A DNA stretch of 46,727 nt, from contig JAFQZQ010000032.1 in assembly GCA_017405845.1 (NCBI GenBank), positions 1 through 46,727 on the forward strand, in the 5' to 3' direction. The translations under genes were made by a program, and so were the position numbers. Under the pieces are notes generated by a model. The model ran no database searches, had not been told where the DNA came from, and was given only the letters and a program-made list of their open reading frames with translations. Of the stretch, positions 6,666-14,758 are shown one piece after another (the first letter of the stretch is position 1; every line of letters begins with the position of its first letter). The stretch is from Mogibacterium sp. Its GTDB lineage: Bacteria; Bacillota; Clostridia; Peptostreptococcales; Anaerovoracaceae.

Positions 6666-8192
6666 ATGGCTAAGGTAAGATGTACGATTTGCGGAGCATA
6701 TCTCCCTGAAGGCACCGAGGAATGCCCTGTATGCGGAGTCAGCTCTGAATGTTTTGAGCCTGTGGGAATGGTAAAATGCACCTTCTGCGGAGCTGTGTTC
6801 GAAGAGGGCGTTGACACATGCCCGATCTGCATGGTCGGTTCGGAATACTTTGAACCTGCGACAGAAGAAGATATAGCTTCAAGGGTACAGCCGGCAACAA
6901 CGGGCGGCAGCGGCAACCTGGTAAAATGCCTGGTATGCGGAGCGGAATTCGAGGAAGGCGCTGAAGCATGTCCGGTATGCGGAGTCGGTCCGGAGAACTT
7001 TATAAAGGCAGAAAAGAAGGAGACCAAGTTCAGAAAAGACTCTGATGAAGTGTTTGTTATCATCGGAGGCGGCCCTGCAGCTAAAAGCGCCGCAGAGGCG
7101 ATCAGAGTTCGCAATCACACCGCGACCGTCACAATAATCACTCAGGAAGCCCATCTTCCATACAACAGGCCGATGCTTACAAAAGGCATCGTAAGGGACT
7201 TCGGCTATAACGGTCTCGTTATGGAAGGCCCGGAATGGTATGAGAAGAATGACATCAACTTTGTACCTGAGACAGTGGTGCTCGGAGTAGACACTGTGGC
7301 TAAAAAAGTCAGTCTGCGCTTCAATGACGGAAGCGAGGGACAGCTCAAGTACGATAAGCTGATCTATGCTCTCGGAGCATACTGCTTCGTACCTCCTATC
7401 AAAGGAGCTGATCTGGACCATGTCGTTTCGGTCAGGAGTATTTCGGATACTGACCGCGTAAAGCAGATAATAGCTGACCGCGGCGCATCCAAGGCAGTAT
7501 GCATCGGCGGAGGCGTTATGGGCCTTGAAGGTGCATGGGGCCTTAAGGAAGGCGGGCTTGATGTGACTGTACTCGAAACAGCTCCGGGACTTCTGCCGAG
7601 ACAGCTCGACGATACTGCATCAGAAATGCTCCAGCAGCTTTGCATTGAAGCAGGCGTTGATGTAGTCACGGGCGTAAAGATCGCAGAGATCACTGAGAAC
7701 GCTGTAGTTCTCGACGACGGAACAGAATATGAGGCACAGCTCGTCATCATGTCGACAGGTATGAGACCTTATACCAAGGTTGCTGAGGACAGCGGAATTG
7801 CAGTAGACAAGTGGGTCACAGCTGACAGCCAGATGAGAACGAGCGCACCTGATGTCTTTACAGCAGGCGACTGCTGCAGCGTAAACGGCCAGCCGCAGGC
7901 GTTCTGGGCTCAGGCTGTTGAGACCGGCCGCATTGCCGGAGCGAATGCTGCGGGCGATGATGTAGAGTACAAACCTATCGGCAGCTCGCTGGTAATGGAG
8001 GTCTGCGGTACTTCTGTATTCGCACTGGGCTCCAACGGCAAGGACCCTGGCAAGAAGTTCAGATCCGAGCAGATCAAGGACGATGTAAAGAACACATACT
8101 CAAAGTACTACTACGACCATGGCAAACTTGTAGGAGTCATCCTTGTCGGCGACATCTCGGGAATGGGCGCAGCAATTGCAAAGATGAAATAA
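6666..8192 (+). CDS. FAD/NAD(P)H oxidoreductase with three N-terminal rubredoxin-like domains
   Basis: Probably moves electrons between NAD(P)H, flavin and rubredoxin-type iron centres, as in NADH:rubredoxin oxidoreductases used for oxygen and peroxide defence in anaerobes. Three tandem CxxC...CPxC knuckles are at Cys 6/9/20/23, 38/41/52/55 and 88/91/102/105, each followed by an E-x-F motif. The 10-residue knuckle spacing is short and resembles the rubredoxin-like domain of rubrerythrin rather than free rubredoxin. The flavoprotein part starts near residue 127 with a GGGPAA FAD motif; GGGVMGLEGA is the NAD(P)H Rossmann motif and DVFTAGDC binds flavin. AGGAGG precedes the start. It appears to be a monocistronic gene between two terminators. 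The enzyme class is sure; the electron partners are not. Confidence 0.9.
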   Translation: MAKVRCTICGAYLPEGTEECPVCGVSSECFEPVGMVKCTFCGAVFEEGVDTCPICMVGSEYFEPATEEDIASRVQPATTGGSGNLVKCLVCGAEFEEGAEACPVCGVGPENFIKAEKKETKFRKDSDEVFVIIGGGPAAKSAAEAIRVRNHTATVTIITQEAHLPYNRPMLTKGIVRDFGYNGLVMEGPEWYEKNDINFVPETVVLGVDTVAKKVSLRFNDGSEGQLKYDKLIYALGAYCFVPPIKGADLDHVVSVRSISDTDRVKQIIADRGASKAVCIGGGVMGLEGAWGLKEGGLDVTVLETAPGLLPRQLDDTASEMLQQLCIEAGVDVVTGVKIAEITENAVVLDDGTEYEAQLVIMSTGMRPYTKVAEDSGIAVDKWVTADSQMRTSAPDVFTAGDCCSVNGQPQAFWAQAVETGRIAGANAAGDDVEYKPIGSSLVMEVCGTSVFALGSNGKDPGKKFRSEQIKDDVKNTYSKYYYDHGKLVGVILVGDISGMGAAIAKMK

Positions 8193-8210
8193 ACAGATAT
8201 AAGTAAAAAA

Positions 8211-8247
8211 GATCCCCGTCATGCCGGAACTCCGGGAGGCGGGGATT
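8211..8247. terminator. bidirectional terminator between convergent genes
   Basis: GATCCCCG (8211-8218) pairs with CGGGGATT (8240-8247). There are T-rich sequences downstream on the plus strand and a run of A (T on the minus strand) at 8205-8210, so it can end both the oxidoreductase and the exporter transcripts. Confidence 0.75.
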
Positions 8248-8264
8248 TATTTTGTTCGTTTATC

Positions 8265-8726
8265 TCAGTGCTTCCGCACTGTGCTGAGGATGATCAGCGA
8301 ATACTTGTTGATGATCTCAACTATCAGGAATCCAAATACTATTCCAAGACATGTGATGAGCAATGTAAGTGCTTCTGACTTGGCTGCCTCCGGCTCTTCC
8401 ATAACTATGGCGTACATCATGTAGTACAGATTAGGTCCCGGAACAAGCGGGAAAACCGAAGCAGTGAGGAAGATCGTTGCAGGAGCTTTATTCACTCTTG
8501 CCATGATCTGTGCGTAACCGGCAACAAATACTGCACCGACCAGTGTAGCTATGAAATTACTTCCCCACAGATCGAAGAGGAGGGCGTATACCAGCCAGGT
8601 GAAGAATGCGCCTATGCCGGCATATATAACCTGCTTTCCCTTAACCTGGAACCATATGGCAAAACCAACGCAGGCGATGGTGCATGAGATCAGCTGAACG
8701 GTAAGGCTTGGAGCCAATTCCATCAT
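8265..8726 (-). CDS. threonine/serine exporter, small membrane subunit (ThrE C-terminal half)
   Basis: 153-residue protein with about five hydrophobic helices, matching the second half of ThrE-type exporters (ThrE_2/DUF3815), which export threonine and serine. In Corynebacterium ThrE both halves are one polypeptide; in many Firmicutes they are two adjacent genes, as here. The start ATG at 8726 lies one base after the stop of the upstream gene, and the SD (AAGGGGGTG) is inside that gene, so the two subunits are translationally coupled. Features consistent with the family include the PLVPGPNLYYMMYA motif (a PxxPGxxxY-type signature). The gene ends 18 bp before the bidirectional terminator. Confidence 0.87.
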   Translation of the reverse strand: MMELAPSLTVQLISCTIACVGFAIWFQVKGKQVIYAGIGAFFTWLVYALLFDLWGSNFIATLVGAVFVAGYAQIMARVNKAPATIFLTASVFPLVPGPNLYYMMYAIVMEEPEAAKSEALTLLITCLGIVFGFLIVEIINKYSLIILSTVRKH

Positions 8727-8727
8727 C

Positions 8728-9486
8728 TTACATCACCCCCTTCATCAGCAGTATAGGCAGTGCTATGCCTATCGCGATGCCGGATGCGCCTAAAACGGAT
8801 CTGCATATGTTGATTATTCCCGAAAGCGTATCGGTATGTATAAGATCTCTTATGCCGTTGGTAAATCCGATTCCTGAAATGAGAAGCATTACAACTCCGA
8901 CAGTTATGTTGCCTGAATGATGTCCGAATCCGAAGTGGACACAGCAGAGGATGAAGGCTTCTACTATGAAGGATATTATTGCGTTGAATACCAGTGGATT
9001 GCGTTCGCGTCTTTCAAGCACTTCGCCCAGAAAAACAATTATGATCGATGCAAGCACAGCGACTATGCTGTCCATGAGATCGCAGTTGAAAAAGACGGCA
9101 AAACCCGCACCTCCCATGATACCGGCAATATAGTGCATCAGCCGTGGCTGCTTTGGTCTGTTAAGAACCTCTTCGAGACGGGTCCTCAGCTCAGGCGCGT
9201 CAGGTGTCTCGCGGCAAGCCTTGCGGGAAAGATTGTTAAGGTAGTCAAGCCTGTCAAAATTCATCTCGCCCGGCACTATATGTCTTATCTGTGTAATGAT
9301 CTCACCATCAGGTGTTTCGACTGTTGCCTGTATATTGGAAGCAATGACCCAGCAGTTGACTTTATTGAAACCATAACTTCTGCACAGCCTGTACATGCTG
9401 TCTTCGACACGGTGTATCTCTGCACCGCTGTTAGTCATGGCCTCTCCGATGTCAAGGATCCCTTTGAGTATCTTCTGGTAGTCCAA
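8728..9486 (-). CDS. threonine/serine exporter, large subunit (ThrE N-terminal half)
   Basis: ThrE/DUF1212 family. The cytosolic N-terminal domain carries the hallmark GEAMTNSGAEIHRVEDSM motif, followed by about five membrane helices, together with the small subunit making a Thr/Ser efflux carrier. I choose the TTG at 9486 (252 aa, beginning MDYQKILKGILDIGEAM), which has AAAGGAGG 11 nt upstream and matches the usual family N-terminus. A longer reading frame to TTG 9525 is ruled out because that codon lies in the -10 box of the promoter at 9525-9553, upstream of the predicted RNA start near 9518. It is first gene of a two-gene operon, divergent from the GDPD gene. Confidence 0.88.
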   Translation of the reverse strand: MDYQKILKGILDIGEAMTNSGAEIHRVEDSMYRLCRSYGFNKVNCWVIASNIQATVETPDGEIITQIRHIVPGEMNFDRLDYLNNLSRKACRETPDAPELRTRLEEVLNRPKQPRLMHYIAGIMGGAGFAVFFNCDLMDSIVAVLASIIIVFLGEVLERRERNPLVFNAIISFIVEAFILCCVHFGFGHHSGNITVGVVMLLISGIGFTNGIRDLIHTDTLSGIINICRSVLGASGIAIGIALPILLMKGVM

Positions 9487-9524
9487 CTTGTCCCAATCCT
9501 CCTTTGTCTGAAAATAACACGCCA

Positions 9525-9553
9525 ATAATACTGCTGCGACAATTCGCAGTCAA
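9525..9553 (-). promoter_or_regulatory. promoter of the ThrE-type exporter operon
   Basis: Minus strand: TTGACT (9553-9548), a 17-bp spacer and TATTAT (9530-9525). Predicted start near 9518. Confidence 0.75.
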
Positions 9554-9569
9554 GATAAGTATCTTATGA

Positions 9570-9598
9570 TTCTTGATGCATCCCGAACGTGCTACAAT
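9570..9598 (+). promoter_or_regulatory. promoter of the GDPD operon
   Basis: TTCTTG (9570-9575), 17 bp, TACAAT (9593-9598). A transcript starting near 9605 fixes translation at ATG 9629 rather than the in-frame ATG 9566. Confidence 0.55.
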
Positions 9599-9628
9599 AA
9601 TGAAGAGAAAAAGACTGCGGAGACTGAC

Positions 9629-10663
9629 ATGAAATACTACGACATGGAATTCCACAGGGGCGGCAGAGATGCGCGCCCCGAAAATACACTGTATTCTTAT
9701 CAATATTCACTGGAAAACGGCGCGCTTACCATCGAATGCGACATGCAGATGACCGCGGACGGGCACATCGTGATGTCGCACAATCCTGCACTGAATCCCG
9801 ACCTTACTACTGACGCTGAAGGCAAACGCTTACAGAGCTCAGATCGTTTCATTTGTGACATGACCCTTGAGGAGCTTCAGTCGTTCAACGTGGGTCATAT
9901 GGATCCGTCCATCGAATACTATGAGCTTCACGGACGCACCCAGGTGCCTGCGGATACGTTCATTCCTACGCTCCGCCAGATGTTTGAGCTCGTAAGAGAT
10001 AGTGGCAACATGGATATAAGGATGAGCATCGAAGCGAAGGTCTATCCCGATCCTGCTCAGGGCATCAAGTACGAAAAGAATTACGACTATGATGTGTTCA
10101 ACGAGAGGTTCTTATCTCTTGTGAATGAGTTCGGCTTCCGTGACAGGGTGATACTACAGTGCTTCGACTGGGCGCTGCTGGTAAAGATGAAAGAGCTGGA
10201 TCCGGGCATCAGAACGATAGCGCTATACAGCGAGCAGCCTGCCTGGGGCACGCCGGACGCGACTACGCTGTGGCTGGGAAGGGATGAGACATCGCCTTGG
10301 CTGGGCGGTCTCAATATCCACGATTTTGATGGTGATCCGGTCCGCGCGGCTCACTCGCTCGGGATCGATGATGTCAGCCCGTACTTTAAGGAAATAACAA
10401 AGGAACTCACTGACGAAGCGCATGAATTCGGAATGAAGGTCGTGCCGTGGACTGTGAATTCGAGAAAAGATATCGAAAAGATATATGAGATGGGGGTTGA
10501 CGGCATCATCACGGACAGGCCGTGGGTGCTCAGGGAATTCCTGGAAGAAAAGGGAGAGCTGCTGCCTCCGGCAAGAGAGGTGAGCTTGCCGTATCACCTT
10601 GAGCCCGATCACTATCAGGTGGAGGAGCGGAAGTCTGAGAAGGGCAGAGACGCTGCATATTAA
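9629..10663 (+). CDS. glycerophosphodiester phosphodiesterase family protein
   Basis: GDPD-fold TIM-barrel enzyme that hydrolyses glycerophosphodiesters to sn-glycerol-3-phosphate and an alcohol, or a related phosphodiester. 344 residues, no signal peptide, so cytoplasmic. Motifs: HRGGRDARPENT (about 9-20) with the catalytic histidine, IECDMQMTADG with the metal-binding Glu/Asp, a second histidine in VMSHNP, and the C-terminal VVPWTVNSRKDI...GVDGIITDRP. The usual HD pair after the metal ligands reads HN here, a mild deviation that may change metal binding. The start is ATG 9629 with GGAG upstream. It is followed 24 bp later by a carboxylesterase gene with no terminator between, so it heads a probable operon for lipid head-group or ester turnover. 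Confidence 0.85.
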   Translation: MKYYDMEFHRGGRDARPENTLYSYQYSLENGALTIECDMQMTADGHIVMSHNPALNPDLTTDAEGKRLQSSDRFICDMTLEELQSFNVGHMDPSIEYYELHGRTQVPADTFIPTLRQMFELVRDSGNMDIRMSIEAKVYPDPAQGIKYEKNYDYDVFNERFLSLVNEFGFRDRVILQCFDWALLVKMKELDPGIRTIALYSEQPAWGTPDATTLWLGRDETSPWLGGLNIHDFDGDPVRAAHSLGIDDVSPYFKEITKELTDEAHEFGMKVVPWTVNSRKDIEKIYEMGVDGIITDRPWVLREFLEEKGELLPPAREVSLPYHLEPDHYQVEERKSEKGRDAAY

Positions 10664-10687
10664 GTGCCATTTCAGAGAGGTAGAGTG

Positions 10688-12031
10688 ATGAATAAAATAA
10701 CTATCGAGACCGGCCTCGGCAAGGTGACAGGAACCGAAGAGAACGGTATACGAATGTTCCGCGGCATCCCGTACGCGATAACAGAGCGCTTTGAGCTGCC
10801 GAAGCCATATCCGGAGTGGGATGAACTGGACGCGACCGGTCCGGAGACGGACTGCTATCAGTTCAGAGCGTATCATAAGGAATCAATCGGCAGATACTGG
10901 TTCTACCACAGCGAGTTCAGATACGGTCAGGATATTCCGGACTGGAAATTCGCTGAGTCCCCGATGACTCTCAACGTAATAACGCGCTCCGTAGCTCAGA
11001 AGGATCCGGTGCTCGTGTTCATACATGGCGGATCGTTTGAGAACGGCAATGTAGGAGAGCACCCGTATGGGACCAGCACCGAATACGCTGAACGCGGAAT
11101 AGTATATGTATCGCTCGGATACAGGCTGAATGTGTTCGGCCTGTATAAATCGGGAAATTACGGACTTCATGACATGGTGTTCGGCCTTCGCTGGATCAAG
11201 GAACACATATCGGATTTCGGCGGTGACCCGGAGCGCATCACCATAATGGGACAGTCTGCAGGAGCCATGGCGGTAATGGATCTGCTTTATACCCAGATAC
11301 TGAAGGATGTAGTCAAAGGTGCGGTCATGATGTCGGGAGCCGGTAATGTGCCTGATTTCGCAGGCCCTTATACGCCTGAAGAATCCGATGAAAAGTTCTG
11401 GTCTAAGGTGAGAGAGCGTGCCGGTGCTGAGGATGAAGAGGAGTTCAGAAAGCTCCCCGACCAGACGATATTTGACGCCTGGTACAAGACCGGCCGCGAG
11501 ATAGGAAGTGTTCGCACGCAGCAGCCGGGAATCGACGGAGTGATAATCCCGAAGATGCCGTCAAAGATAATGAAGGAGGGCTCCTACCTGGATGTTCCGA
11601 TCATAGCCGGCGTAACATCGCAGGATTTCATGCCTTATCTGATATACGACCTTGCGCTCAGTCTGGGCAAGCTTCATGCGAAAAGGGGACAGTCACCTGT
11701 ATGGGGCTATATGTTCGACAAAACGCCGCCGGGAGACAGGTTCAAGGCTTATCATGCGGCGGACCTATGGTATATGTTCGGCAACTTTGACAAGAGCTGG
11801 CGCCCGTTCGATGAGAACGACCGGAGACTCAAAGACGAGATGGCTGACTATGTGGCGAATTTCGTGAAAACCGGCGATCCAAATGGAGTTGGCCTCCAGA
11901 GCTGGCCGGCGATCAGCAAGAGCAATAGTAAGTTCCGCCTGTTTGACGGAAAGGGCGGAGGCCTTATCGGCCCTGCGCAGTGCCGGCTAAAGGAATGGAA
12001 CAGCTTCCTGCGTGATAAAGGCCCGATGTAG
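10688..12031 (+). CDS. type-B carboxylesterase family protein
   Basis: Alpha/beta hydrolase of the carboxylesterase/cholinesterase family, cleaving carboxylic esters. The fold signature MFRGIPYA is near residues 23-30, the oxyanion loop is FIHGGSFENG, the nucleophile is S190 in GQSAGAM, and plausible acid and histidine are D313 (TSQDF) and H356 (AYHAADLWY). At 447 residues it is shorter than the usual 490-550, with gaps in the region after the nucleophile. No signal peptide is visible, so it acts in the cytosol. I choose ATG 10688, which has AGAGAGG 7 nt upstream; ATG 10664 directly abuts the previous stop but lacks an SD. It is the second gene of the GDPD operon; the substrate is unknown. 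Confidence 0.86.
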   Translation: MNKITIETGLGKVTGTEENGIRMFRGIPYAITERFELPKPYPEWDELDATGPETDCYQFRAYHKESIGRYWFYHSEFRYGQDIPDWKFAESPMTLNVITRSVAQKDPVLVFIHGGSFENGNVGEHPYGTSTEYAERGIVYVSLGYRLNVFGLYKSGNYGLHDMVFGLRWIKEHISDFGGDPERITIMGQSAGAMAVMDLLYTQILKDVVKGAVMMSGAGNVPDFAGPYTPEESDEKFWSKVRERAGAEDEEEFRKLPDQTIFDAWYKTGREIGSVRTQQPGIDGVIIPKMPSKIMKEGSYLDVPIIAGVTSQDFMPYLIYDLALSLGKLHAKRGQSPVWGYMFDKTPPGDRFKAYHAADLWYMFGNFDKSWRPFDENDRRLKDEMADYVANFVKTGDPNGVGLQSWPAISKSNSKFRLFDGKGGGLIGPAQCRLKEWNSFLRDKGPM

Positions 12032-12099
12032 GACAGACTGCAATACTATATGATACAATAAAACAGCAACTGTGACATACCAAGGAGAGAGAGCATAAC

Positions 12100-13593
12100 A
12101 TGAAAGAGGAAATCGCAGGCAGAAAGCCCGGCTACGGCTTTTTTAACAGACTGACCTATGGAATAGGAGAAATCTTCGGAGGAGGATGCTTCGTAATAAT
12201 CAACGCGTTCTTCATCGTATTCCTCACAGACGCCATGGGAATGAACGCAGCGCTTGCCGGCACGATCCCTATGATAGGAAAGATCTGGGACGCCATCACA
12301 GACCCTATCATGGGAAATATCACAGAGAGGACTCACTCCAAATTCGGAGCAAAGAGGTTCTACATCCTGATCGGCAGCTTCGCTTCGGCAATTACATTTG
12401 TTCTGATCTGGCTGAATATCAACTCACCGTCCATGACGGCAAAGTACGTGTTCTACATGGTCATGTACTGCCTGTTCAACACAGCCTTCACGGTGCTGAG
12501 CGTACCATATAACGGGCTGCTTCCTGACATGATGGACGATTACAGGATGCGTGCCAAGTTCTCGAACATGCGCATGATCTTCTCGACTCTCGGAGCAATG
12601 ATCTGCGGACTTGTCCCTGGAATGATCATCAATCCGACCAACGATCCTGCTTTATACATGAAGTGCGGACTCATCTTCGGCGTTCTGTTCTTCGTTGTAT
12701 CGATAACCGTTTTCTTCGGAACGTGGGAGAAGCAGAAGGATCCTGTAAAGACTACTCTCGGCGAGAGCTTTACACAGGCGGCCAGCGTATTCAGGAGCCG
12801 CTCATTCCTGCTCTTCCTGGGACTCTATCTCTTCGGACAGGGCGGCATGGACTTCATATCGGGCATGGCTGTCTACTATGTAAAGCATACTCTCGATGCA
12901 TATAACGACAAGGTAAATTACTATCTGCCAATACTGGCTGTACTGATGGTGGCTCAGCTCATCGGAATGCTCATCTTCGGACCTCTGATGAGAAAGACTT
13001 CCAAGAAGATGGCGATCGTGATCGCTGCTCCTGTAAGGCTCGCAGGCGTGCTGGGACTCTTCGCATTCTCGCACCCGGGAGTATCGCTCATCCCGATTCT
13101 CGCTCTGGCAACTCTGATCGGACTTGGCAATGCGGGCTCGCTCACGGGTATCTTCGCCATAATGGCAGACATGACAGATGTAGACGAACTCATCACATCG
13201 ATCCGCAGACCGGGAATCGTATCCAGTATGGCCACGTTCATCAGAAAGATCGCTTCCGGAATGTCAGCAGCTATCATCGGATTCATGCTGTCGGCTGTAC
13301 ACTATGATGAAGCTCTCGCTAATGCCGGAATGGCACAGAGCGCTGCAACACAGCAGGGTATCGGCTTATGCTTCATAATGGCGCCTGCTATTCTCTCGGC
13401 ACTGCTTCTCGTCGTAGCCGTGCTCTTCCCGATGACAAGCGAGGAGTTCGACCTCGTACAGAAAGAGGTGGCCCGCCGCAAGGGAGATGATGCGAGCGTT
13501 ACGACAGAAGAAGAAAAGGAAATGCTCAGGAAGGTTACAGGCTTCTCGTATGACAAGCTGTGGAATAAGGAGAATGCCGGCCTGAAGAAATAA
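12100..13593 (+). CDS. GPH-family sugar:cation symporter (MFS)
   Basis: 497-residue transporter of the glycoside-pentoside-hexuronide:cation symporter family (MelB/XylP/UidB-like), with about twelve transmembrane helices. The N-terminal block RLTYGIGEIFGGG and the first cytoplasmic loop DAITDPIMGNITERTHSKFGAKR are family hallmarks; the aspartates of the D-x3-D region are the cation-binding candidates in MelB. The substrate cannot be read, but the flanking esterase and hydrolase suggest an esterified or conjugated glycoside. AAGGAGAG lies 11 nt before ATG 12100, and a weak promoter (AGGACA 12030-12035, 18 bp, TACAAT 12054-12059) precedes it. The hydrolase gene follows with no gap. Confidence 0.9.
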   Translation: MKEEIAGRKPGYGFFNRLTYGIGEIFGGGCFVIINAFFIVFLTDAMGMNAALAGTIPMIGKIWDAITDPIMGNITERTHSKFGAKRFYILIGSFASAITFVLIWLNINSPSMTAKYVFYMVMYCLFNTAFTVLSVPYNGLLPDMMDDYRMRAKFSNMRMIFSTLGAMICGLVPGMIINPTNDPALYMKCGLIFGVLFFVVSITVFFGTWEKQKDPVKTTLGESFTQAASVFRSRSFLLFLGLYLFGQGGMDFISGMAVYYVKHTLDAYNDKVNYYLPILAVLMVAQLIGMLIFGPLMRKTSKKMAIVIAAPVRLAGVLGLFAFSHPGVSLIPILALATLIGLGNAGSLTGIFAIMADMTDVDELITSIRRPGIVSSMATFIRKIASGMSAAIIGFMLSAVHYDEALANAGMAQSAATQQGIGLCFIMAPAILSALLLVVAVLFPMTSEEFDLVQKEVARRKGDDASVTTEEEKEMLRKVTGFSYDKLWNKENAGLKK

Positions 13594-13608
13594 ATGAAGA
13601 GGTCCGTG

Positions 13609-14418
13609 ATGCTGTTCAATGCCAGAAACGAAAACATAAGATTCAGCGGACACGACTGTGACTACATAAGCTTCGGCTCCGGAGATGATACGCTTATTAT
13701 GCTTCCGGGTGTAGGGGATGGATTCAAGACGGCAAAAGGCGTTGCGGTTCCTTTCTCGCTTATGTACAGGTGCTTTGCTGAAGACTTCAGGGTGCTTGTA
13801 TTCAGCAGAAGAAACAGGTTGCTGAATGGCTTCACCACTAAAGACATGGCGGACGACCTTGCAGCTATCATGGATAAACTCGGCGTAGAGTCTGCGCATG
13901 TATTCGGAGTGTCACAGGGCGGAATGATCGCCCAGCAGATGGCTATCCGTCACCCGGACAAGGTGAAGAGTCTGGTGCTTGCCGTGACGGCTCCGAGAGC
14001 AAACGACATCATGAAAGATGCGCTCGGCACCTGGCTTAAGATGGCAGACAAGGGTGACTATAAAGGCATAATGCTCGATACGGCCGAGCGCTCATATACC
14101 GGTGCCTATCTGGAACGGGGCAGAAGGATGAACAATCTGCTCGCGCTGGCTAAGCCGAAAGACTATACTCGATTCCGCATCCTCTGCGAATCCTGCCTTG
14201 AGCACAACGCATATGACGATCTGGACAGGATCACATGCCCAACGTTCATAATCGGGGCGGACAGCGACAAAGTGCTTGGCGGGGAGGCTTCGAAAGAGCT
14301 GGCTGCAAAAATACCGGGTGCAGAGTTATATATGTATCCGGGTTACAGCCACGGAGTGTATGAGCAGGCAAAGGATTTCAACAACAGAGTGCTGGAATAC
14401 CTGTTAAAGCAGAAATAA
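13609..14418 (+). CDS. alpha/beta hydrolase
   Basis: 269-residue alpha/beta-fold hydrolase. Nucleophile S102 in GVSQGGM, acid D in IIGADSDKVLGG, histidine in YPGYSHGVYEQ. The cap region between strands is moderate in size. It resembles the broad AB_hydrolase_1 group (lipases, esterases, lactonases), so the exact reaction is open. The ATG at 13609 has AGAGG 6-7 nt upstream; an in-frame ATG at 13594 immediately follows the symporter stop but has no SD, although coupling could use it. With the symporter upstream it looks like an import-then-hydrolyse pair. The transcript ends at the hairpin at 14422-14456. Confidence 0.85.
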   Translation: MLFNARNENIRFSGHDCDYISFGSGDDTLIMLPGVGDGFKTAKGVAVPFSLMYRCFAEDFRVLVFSRRNRLLNGFTTKDMADDLAAIMDKLGVESAHVFGVSQGGMIAQQMAIRHPDKVKSLVLAVTAPRANDIMKDALGTWLKMADKGDYKGIMLDTAERSYTGAYLERGRRMNNLLALAKPKDYTRFRILCESCLEHNAYDDLDRITCPTFIIGADSDKVLGGEASKELAAKIPGAELYMYPGYSHGVYEQAKDFNNRVLEYLLKQK

Positions 14419-14421
14419 AAA

Positions 14422-14456
14422 TGTCAGGGAGCTATTTGCGCTCCCTGACACTTTTT
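14422..14456. terminator. bidirectional terminator between convergent operons
   Basis: TGTCAGGGAGC (14422-14432) pairs with GCTCCCTGACA (14440-14450). TTTTT follows at 14452-14456 on the plus strand, and A-rich sequence at 14415-14421 serves the minus strand. The stop codon of the Arc-like gene lies in the hairpin. Confidence 0.85.
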
Positions 14457-14713
14457 GTGAGCAAATATTCTATTTGTCCGTTTATGGATCTGAAGTCATC
14501 TTCAGCCCACCTTGCGATCTCTGTCCACAGAGACTCGGGCAGGCGCAGCACTATCTGCTTGCGCTTCGACTCCTTAGCAGCGAGCTCCCGTTCGCGGGCT
14601 TTCATTTCTGCCTCCAGCGCATCGAGCTTTGCCTTGCGCTTCAGCAGCTTTTCCTCGCGAGCATCCAGTTCAGCTCCGCTTATTCCCTTGTTATCGTTGC
14701 TGTTCTTGGGCAT
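14432..14713 (-). CDS. Arc-like ribbon-helix-helix protein with N-terminal coiled coil
   Basis: 93-residue protein. Residues about 14-50 are a charged heptad-rich coiled coil (DAREEKLLKRKAKLDALEAE...). Residues about 52-90 (KQIVLRLPESLWTEIARWA...SINGQIEYLL) match the Arc/MetJ ribbon-helix-helix fold: a short beta strand that inserts into the DNA major groove, then two helices. Such proteins bind palindromic operators as paired dimers. AGAGG lies 5 nt upstream of the start. The gene is 45 bp downstream of the SPFH gene on the same strand and presumably co-transcribed. The perfect palindrome at 15862-15884, over the operon's transcription start, is an obvious candidate operator for autoregulation. 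That binding is inference. Confidence 0.82.
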   Translation of the reverse strand: MPKNSNDNKGISGAELDAREEKLLKRKAKLDALEAEMKARERELAAKESKRKQIVLRLPESLWTEIARWAEDDFRSINGQIEYLLTKSVRERK

Positions 14714-14728
14714 ATATACCTCTCATCG

Positions 14729-14756
14729 TTTCCGGAAGTCTGCAATCGACCGGAAA
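14729..14756 (-). repeat. intergenic stem-loop between the SPFH and Arc-like genes
   Basis: TTTCCGG (14729-14735) and CCGGAAA (14750-14756) form a 7-bp stem starting 2 bp after the SPFH stop. There is no T run, so it is more likely an mRNA processing or stability element that sets subunit ratio than a terminator. Confidence 0.5.
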
Positions 14757-14758
14757 CT

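Noticed and set aside
9525..9566. Upstream alternative starts of the exporter (TTG 9525) and GDPD (ATG 9566) genes
   Set aside because: They fall within or before the promoter -10 and -35 boxes, upstream of predicted RNA starts.
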